From NCBI GenBank assembly GCA_016808115.1, contig JAEQBH010000992.1, positions 372,001-436,000 on the forward strand: DNA of 64,000 nt, given 5' to 3'. Under the pieces are notes generated by a model. That model was given only the letters and a program-made list of their open reading frames with translations, had not been told where the DNA came from and searched no databases. Positions 57,796-64,000 of the stretch are shown in pieces. Within the stretch, counting starts at the first letter, position 1. Each line of letters begins with the position of its first letter. This DNA is from Tetrastigma voinierianum (lineage: Eukaryota; Streptophyta; Magnoliopsida; Vitales; Vitaceae). Position numbers and translations under genes: made by a program.

Positions 57796-60408
57796 TAATC
57801 TCAGACAATTTCTAACTCAAGACCCAGGTCGCTAGGGTGTCTTTCTTTTCTTTTTTTTCTTTTTTTATTCTTGTTTACCATAAACTTGTTCATTCATATA
57901 TCGGTTAAAACATTTAACTTCTAGGTCATATTTTATAGCAAATATGACATAAAATATATTCTCAAACTCCATAAATGAGAGTGTTCGAACATATAAAAAC
58001 TTTACATCGCTTACAAAAACAAATACATATACAAAAATAGACCATGAGGTCTTCAAGTAAGCACCTAGTACTGTGTTGACCTTTATGGTTGATGCCTACT
58101 GTCCCGAATTTCTGGGCCTCCTTCTTTCTCACCCTACATGGATGAAACACCCTTGCTAAGCTTATAGCTTAGTGGGAATAAATACTCATGGACGACCCCT
58201 ATTAAGTATCATCACACTTTAGACACATGCATGTACACTTAACACATCGTAAACTTATACCCATGCTTATGCATATTTCATATATGTAATTTACACATGC
58301 TTATACATACTTCATATTTACTTATCATTGTTCATATACATTTCATTTCTTGTTCTTGTCACAATATACTTGTCATCACATAGCAGTGCTATGCTTTTCA
58401 TATCATGTCATATAATGTCATTTATCATATTCAAATCATTTGCAATACTCTGTCATTTCGCTTATGTTTCACGCCGTATATACCTTAGAAGTGGATACTT
58501 TAGGTGCCAGGAGGTACCGAAGGTACTATCACCCGCATCGAGATAGTGATTTCTATCTCAGATACCAAATGGGGTCAAGTAGATCCAAATCCTAGGACGG
58601 CGTCATCGACTCAAATCCGGCCTCGAAGGTTCGCAAACCGTATGCCCCAACAACCGTATCCCTGGCGGGACATGTCTACCTATCCAACTACCCAATCATA
58701 AGCGTGCAATCACTCTTGTATTATGTTTTCTCAACAATCTTTCGTGTATCGAAAAGATATCTTATATACATGAATAACTACTGATATCATTTATACTTAT
58801 GAGATATTCATTATCAAATAATCTCTTATAAACATTTAACTGTACTTTTTCATATAACAAAATTATACGTGTATTCTGTTTGGCTTTCATAACACATGTT
58901 ATCATGATCATATTACTATGATGCATTATTTCATATAACAATACATTTATATAACCTTTATACAATTTCAGCTTCCATAACCACTCCCGCCCTCGAACGC
59001 CGAGGTGGGCTCCTGGTTCATTTTCGACTACACTTCAATCAGAACCGGATTGTTAGAGAAAGTGATCTTCTAACTCAATATACCCCTATGTCTTAAGTTT
59101 TTTATAGTTCAAACATCATGTCATTTGGACTTTTTATTTGGGAGATATGGTCTAAACATTCCGAACTGCTCCTAGACAATTTCCAGGAACATAATTTGGA
59201 ATTGTGTTCTCTATTTGAAAATTTTCTGGGAATGTTAGAGAAATAATTTGACCATGAAAGTTGTTCTCCCAGATGTCTAGTTTGTACAGAAATTTGAATC
59301 ACCTCATTTGGACTAGTCTAACTCAAGTTATGATTTAAACAACATAACTTACTTTAGTTAAAGGGATTGTTCTGAGACAGATTTCAGGGACAAAATTGTT
59401 CCCTTACTTTGACGAATTTTCTAAGTCCAATAGGGTCCAAATTTGGATACACTTATTTCAAGAAGATTTGTTTTCCTAGAAGTCTAGTTTACCTAAAAAT
59501 TTGAATCACTCAATTTGGATAAGTGAAACTCAACTTATGGTCTAAATACCAAAACTGCTCCGAAACCCAAAACTATATCAGAACTAAACCAGAATTGACC
59601 CGAAAACAGAACCTCACTTTGACAAATTTTCTAGGTTCAATGGGGTCAAAATTTGGATACACTTATTTTAGAGATATTTTTTCTCCTAGAAGTCTAGTTT
59701 ACCCAAAAAATTGAATCACTAAATTTTGATGAGTGATAACCAAGTTATAGCAAAAAAAAAACATGGGTTTAAAAAAAACGGACAACATCTCCCCTAAAAC
59801 CCAACATTTTCTCTATACAAATTTTTCCTCCATTGAGGACCACAACCAAACCAAACAACCATTCCATCAAATATCCATGCCCTTAGATTTATTAAAACAG
59901 GATTATAAACAAAGAATTATTCTAAACACTCAAGCAAGAATCTTAAATCTAACAAGTTCCATACAAAATTCCATACCTTGCTTTTCTTTTCTTCTTCTTC
60001 TTCTCTTCTCTATATTTATTGCTTCTTCTTCTTCTCTTCTATTCTCTCTTTCTCTTCTTTTCTCTCTGGAAGCCTAGCTTTTCCTGAGTTCTAAGACCAA
60101 TTGTTTGGTCTTATACATTACGAGTTAAGGGCCTTGTTTGTGAAAACCCTTTGCATTCTTTTTCCATTCGCACATTGAGTTCTTTATTTCATTCTATATA
60201 CAGCTCAATTCTTTTTATCTTTCCACTTTATCATATAAGCTTCTTAACTTATATCTTGGATTATAATTAATAAATTATAATAATTTATCATATTTTTGTA
60301 TTAATTGGGTTTCTTTGTTTTTTAGCATTGTTTTATTCAGGAAAAAATATACATTTACTTATTATACTAAACATTATATAAACATGAGGTATAATTTGAG
60401 GTATTACA
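57796..60408 (-). repeat. Tekay-like 5' LTR
   Basis: Partner of 51572-54120. The right end reads GAGGTATTACA, i.e. TGTAATACC on the minus strand. A pyrimidine-rich tract (about 59980-60065) lies inside both LTRs. Confidence 0.9.
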
Positions 60409-61740
60409 ATTTGGACCTCTTTCTTTTATTTTTTAAGGGTTCAGCAAATTTAATAACAATAAATTAATAATAAATGAATGGTACATCATTATTTGTGTTT
60501 ACAAAGAAAGTGCAGGATTCTAGAGTAAGACATGTCAAGGTTTGGAAGTTAGTATTGTGGCGATGGGGGCATACGTGATAAATTTTCCCTTTGGTTTCTT
60601 TTGTTTCTAATTCTTATTTCTCCCACCACAATTTAATTATTTATCAAACATGGTTTGTCTTTTAATCAAATAGGTGGACATGTGTTTGTAATCAAACCAC
60701 TTACTCATCAAGGGCATTACTAGACTTGCACACCCTCAACACCCTCTTGGGTAAAAACATGAGTTGGAACCAATCCGTAGTCCTCCCCTCGGCTTACCAT
60801 TTAAGTCCCCACATAAGGTTTGGCATTTTACCCTATCGTTTGATTCTGACCCTTCCCTAATACGAAATTTCGATCAATCTCAGCGATTCATCTCTGATGC
60901 TTGCATGCTTCACGATTACCTCCCTTCCTATTATATCCCTCTATTCCTCTCTTATTCCCTTCTTCCTTCTCTTCTTTTTCTTTCTTCTTCCCATCTTCTT
61001 CACGTGATAGTGATAGGTTCATAGCCCTAATTTTAATTTATTTTCCAATTTTTTGGTGATGAGATGAATCCGATTTGGGTGATGATTGATGAGTTCACAA
61101 AGACTTCTTTTTGTGTTTTCATGAGAAAAAAATGCAATCTTTTGCTAGTGAAAGAAAAAAAAAATCCTAGGGTTGAAATTGATTGATCCTTGCCAAAAAA
61201 AAAAAGAAGATAAAAGAAGAACTTAGCACACCTTTTCTCTGGCGTCGTCACTCACTCACTTCTGAGTTGACCAATCCAGTTTCTTGTGTGTGGTTTTTGT
61301 GTGTTTGAGAAAGAATCTTGTTTTTTACTCTTTGAGGAAGAAGAGCAAAAGCCAAAGTTAGGGTTTTTTTAAGCCTAGAGAAGAAAATGGCCATAAAATC
61401 TGTTAGTCGTGTCTAAGTCATGTCTTAGTCATGTCAAAGTCATGTCTCAACCGTTGATTTGTGTGAAACATATCAAATCTTTGGCACACTATTTGGTCGG
61501 CGATCGCCATATGGCATAGCCGGACGTATATCGGTGTGTGTGCGGCGTGTCCATGTGTCCGACACACGGACACTCCACAAGGTTGTCGTATCCATGCTTC
61601 AGAGATTGCTACTGTCAGAGCGACTTCCGTTGTTGTTGTTGGACCCCTAACGTTGTTGTCCTCATTGGATCCTCAGCCATTGCTGTAGTTGTCCCCTATA
61701 GTTGTTGTCGAAGATATTTATAATTTAATACCATCTTTAT
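60409..61740. other. Probable 5' portion of the hAT element
   Basis: Lies beyond the Tekay insertion on the upstream side of the hAT transposase, so it would hold its promoter and 5' exon(s). CT-rich at 60900-61000. The frame 60764-61024 is low-complexity at its end and has no known domain. Ends in ACACGG/GTCATGTC-type repeats. Confidence 0.4.
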
Positions 61741-61943
61741 TGGGAAAAGTAGGTTATTGGGTGTAAATTTAAAAATAATATGACTTTAAGAATTAAGTTT
61801 TATAGTAATAACATGTGTCCAATTTAAATATTATGGATGGTATATTATGTGCTAACTATTTTTCTTTTGTAAAATGCCCTTTTGTACATCATTCACATTC
61901 ACCTAAGATCATACATTGGCTTACTTCAATATCAGTTCTTAAA

Positions 61944-62776
61944 GTTCACTAATATTTATTGCATTGATTACTAAAGTCATTCCTCCAAATTCACTAGGTC
62001 GTATCTTAACTCCACTAAGGTCATGCCTTAAATTCACTAGATCATACTTATTCACTACGGGTTGTTCCTAATAGTAATTCATAATTTGAATAACAAAATA
62101 TGAAAATAAATAAAAAAATTTATACATTCTCTGTGAATCATACAAAAACAAATGTTGATATCTAACATAAGATTGTTCCCAATTCTGATTAGAAATATAA
62201 GAAGACTCTTAATCACCATGATCAAAATAAAATTTAGGCAAACCCGACATAAGACTTTTATAACCTTCTCATGACTAGCTGGATGAATGATGGCTTCACA
62301 TTCCGTTGTCAAACGAAATCTAAGAATAATGGTTTCACATCTGTTGTCAAGAGAAATGGGGAATGATCACTTCACATTTCTAATTTCCATTCTCTAAAAA
62401 ACTTTCTGACACCTTGGAGACACTACGTTCTTCCAGCACCTCATTCAATCCATATTTCCAAATGCAACGAATGGTTTAAGGTTTAAAAGAAGAAGAAATA
62501 AGGGTGTAGGGGAGGGATGAAGGAATTAGGGCTATAATAATAGATTTTTATTCTTTTGGTTTTATTTTTTAAATTCTTTTTTTGTTTTTGTTTTATTTGT
62601 TATCAATAGCTTAATTGGCATGTAAGGTGGATGTATTTTGGGTATTTTTCAAGAAAAAAGCAGTTCGCTTTTATAGGTATGATCTTAGTGAAGTTTGAAT
62701 CGACCTTATTGAATTTGAGGTACAACTTTAGTAAACCTGAGGTACGATGAGTGAACTTTGGAAACGATATTAGTGA
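61944..62776. mobile_element. Unclassified element with 100-base inverted repeats
   Basis: 61944-62047 and 62677-62776 are inverted copies. Each is itself made of 4-5 degenerate units like TTCACTAAGGTCRTACCT about 25 bases apart. The spacer of about 630 bases has no reading frame of note. Subrepeated arms are typical of foldback-type DNA elements, but the family is not identified. Confidence 0.55.
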
Positions 62777-63016
62777 GATCAAACTCGATAGTGGTTACCG
62801 TGCGAGCAGGGGCAGCCCGGTCTGATCATAGTTAGGGTGAGATGCGAGGTGGATGTCTGAATTTGCCTTTGAAAGAACGATCGACACTTAATGTACTATC
62901 CTATAATATTTTCTGAAATTGACATATTATTATTGGGTTGTAGAAAGCACCAGATGCAAGTCATGTTTTAAATTGACAGCCATAACCTTTCCCGTTTTAT
63001 TTCCAAAATACAGTTC

Positions 63017-63036
63017 TATATATATATATATATATA
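63017..63036. repeat. (TA)10 microsatellite
   Basis: Uninterrupted TA dinucleotides. Confidence 0.9.
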
Positions 63037-63939
63037 AGCTTATTGGGATTTTTTTCTAAACCTATGGTCCCTACCCTCATCCCAAATCGATAAAGCCGCT
63101 ACCTCTTTTATGTTGGCATCTCATGAATGTGGTGAGTTGCGGCATCTCCTACCACCTTCTTCCTTGCATCTCCTCAGATAGTTGTTGCCTTATACCTTAT
63201 CGCCTTCTTCGAGTTCTTCTATTAGATACTCTCGATCCTCATCTCTTTGATTTGACCTCTATATTTACATCCAACATTTGTGTAGTAGTTCCCGCCAAAG
63301 AAGAAGGGAGACCATACTCAAAATAAAATCGATTGAATGAGTGCATTATTTTTCTTGACAGCCAAACGTGGTCTTAGGTTTTTATGAAAGGGAACCGAAT
63401 AGTTTGTACAGGAAGTGTATTGGTGTGTTGATTGATTGTAATTAATTGGGGGTAGTGGGTAACTTACAAATAAAATCGGGCCTTGTTTTCTCACATTTGG
63501 TTTTCTCCATTATTTATTCTTTTATATCAATATGTTTCCATATTTAGTGGTGTTAAGTTGTTACGTAATACTCAATATGATTGTAATCCTCAGCGATAAT
63601 TACCTTTATCATTCCTCACAAAGCAAATGTATTTTGTGTCTTTTATTATTTATATAGTTTCTTGTTGTCTATTAATTATATTTATTAAAAGCTCCTTATT
63701 TGTAATTAATTATTAATTGTATGCAATTATTATTAACTATTTGTAATAATTTTTATTTAAGAATGAAAATATTAGGAAAATATATATTTAGTGTTATTTT
63801 AATGTATGGCCCGTTTTTTGCCTATTTTGGCCTGGCCCGCATAGAAGTTTGAGCTAATAAAAACTGGCCCGAATAACAATCATTATTTTGACCCACTTTG
63901 TTTTGTGCGAAAAATGGGTAGAAACTTTACTGTTTCCCA

Positions 63940-63945
<6 letters not shown>

Positions 63946-63979
<34 letters not shown>
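63946..63979. repeat. (AT)17 microsatellite
   Basis: Uninterrupted AT dinucleotides close to the window end. Confidence 0.9.
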
Positions 63980-63981
<2 letters not shown>

Positions 63982-64000
63982 CTATTTTATTATATTTTAT

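Larger units (their letters stand above)
51572..60408 (-). mobile_element. Tekay/Del-like Ty3-gypsy retrotransposon, integrase-deleted
   Basis: Direct LTRs of 2.55 and 2.61 kb enclose only 3.68 kb. On the minus strand: LTR beginning TGTAATACC, iMet primer site, gag with two zinc-knuckle-like motifs, protease, RT, an RNase H remnant, a trace of integrase and the pol end. Most of the integrase core is missing. Flanks read ATTAG (left, offset by one base) and ATTTG (right), possibly a decayed target duplication. It lies inside the hAT element. Confidence 0.9.
48745..61740 (-). mobile_element. hAT DNA transposon, split by the Tekay-like element (ends uncertain)
   Basis: The hAT transposase lies at 49150-51050 (-). 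Near 48890-48960 the + strand has CATGGATAC and short ACACGG/GACATGG repeats; near 61500-61600 the complement of the same words appears (CATGGATACGAC, GGACACATGGACACG). Short GTCATGTC repeats lie at 61409-61450. hAT elements have such subterminal repeats. Removing the nested 8.8-kb element leaves about 4.2 kb, a normal hAT size. Exact termini and the 8-base target duplication were not found. Confidence 0.45.
62777..64000. other. AT-rich right end of the window
   Basis: No gene supported; the 67-codon frame at 63123-63326 shows no domain. TGGCCCG-type words near 63805-63870 resemble a decayed repeat. Confidence 0.4.

Noticed and set aside
51567..60413. Exact target duplication for the Tekay-like element
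   Set aside because: ATTAG and ATTTG are similar but not equal and the left border is uncertain by one base, so no exact call is made.
1..64000. tRNA, rRNA, organellar DNA insertions or bacterial sequence
   Set aside because: No cloverleaf with A/B boxes, rRNA core or organelle gene was noticed by eye; tRNAscan-SE and a BLAST search would be decisive.

Overview
This is plant nuclear DNA, most likely from a eudicot. The evidence is one spliced plant MATH-domain (TRAF-like) gene set among plant lineages of transposable elements: PIF/Harbinger, Ty1-copia, Ty3-gypsy of the Tat, Athila and Tekay/Del types, and hAT. Nothing bacterial, viral or organellar was seen. I found no convincing tRNA, rRNA or CRISPR. 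Almost every coding stretch, host gene included, is broken by 1-2 base indels and stops. The locus is therefore either an old decayed repeat-rich region or a sequence with residual long-read indel errors, and the sequence alone cannot separate the two.

Layout. 1-566: a repeat carrying the palindrome AAAACGACGTCGTTTT, cut by the window edge. 600-2003: AT-rich 5' flank with a duplicated promoter-side segment. 2004-15289: a six-exon MATH gene on the + strand. Its 22-base first exon is separated from the rest by an intron of about 11.9 kb. Inside that intron, a tandemly duplicated segment of about 0.9 kb has its second copy split by two PIF/Harbinger elements lying tail to tail. They form a palindrome of about 9.8 kb with arms of about 4.9 kb and an 11-base centre.

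15595-18829: a small Ty1-copia element (- strand) with 152/159-base LTRs and an exact ATAAC target duplication. 19378-45859: a Tat-type Ty3-gypsy element (- strand) with gag, protease, RT, RNase H, a second RNase H, integrase, 3' tandem repeats and an antisense, apparently intron-bearing ORF on the + strand. A complete-length Athila-type element (26643-41697, + strand, exact ATGAG target duplication) is inserted inside its RNase H reading frame. 45530-48120: the outer end of the Tat LTR and its flank are tandemly duplicated as a unit of about 1.3 kb, and the flank belongs to the same palindrome-bearing repeat family as the left window edge.

About 48.75-61.74 kb: a hAT element (- strand transposase) split by a Tekay/Del-like Ty3-gypsy element (51572-60408, - strand, LTRs about 2.6 kb) that has lost most of its integrase. 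61944-62776: an element bounded by about 100-base inverted repeats. 62.8-64 kb: AT-rich sequence with two (TA)n tracts.

Relative order follows from nesting. Tat came before Athila, hAT before Tekay, and the intron duplication before the Harbinger pair. The part most likely to be doing something is the Harbinger palindrome in a gene intron: read-through transcription would give a very long hairpin RNA able to seed small RNAs against the Harbinger family.
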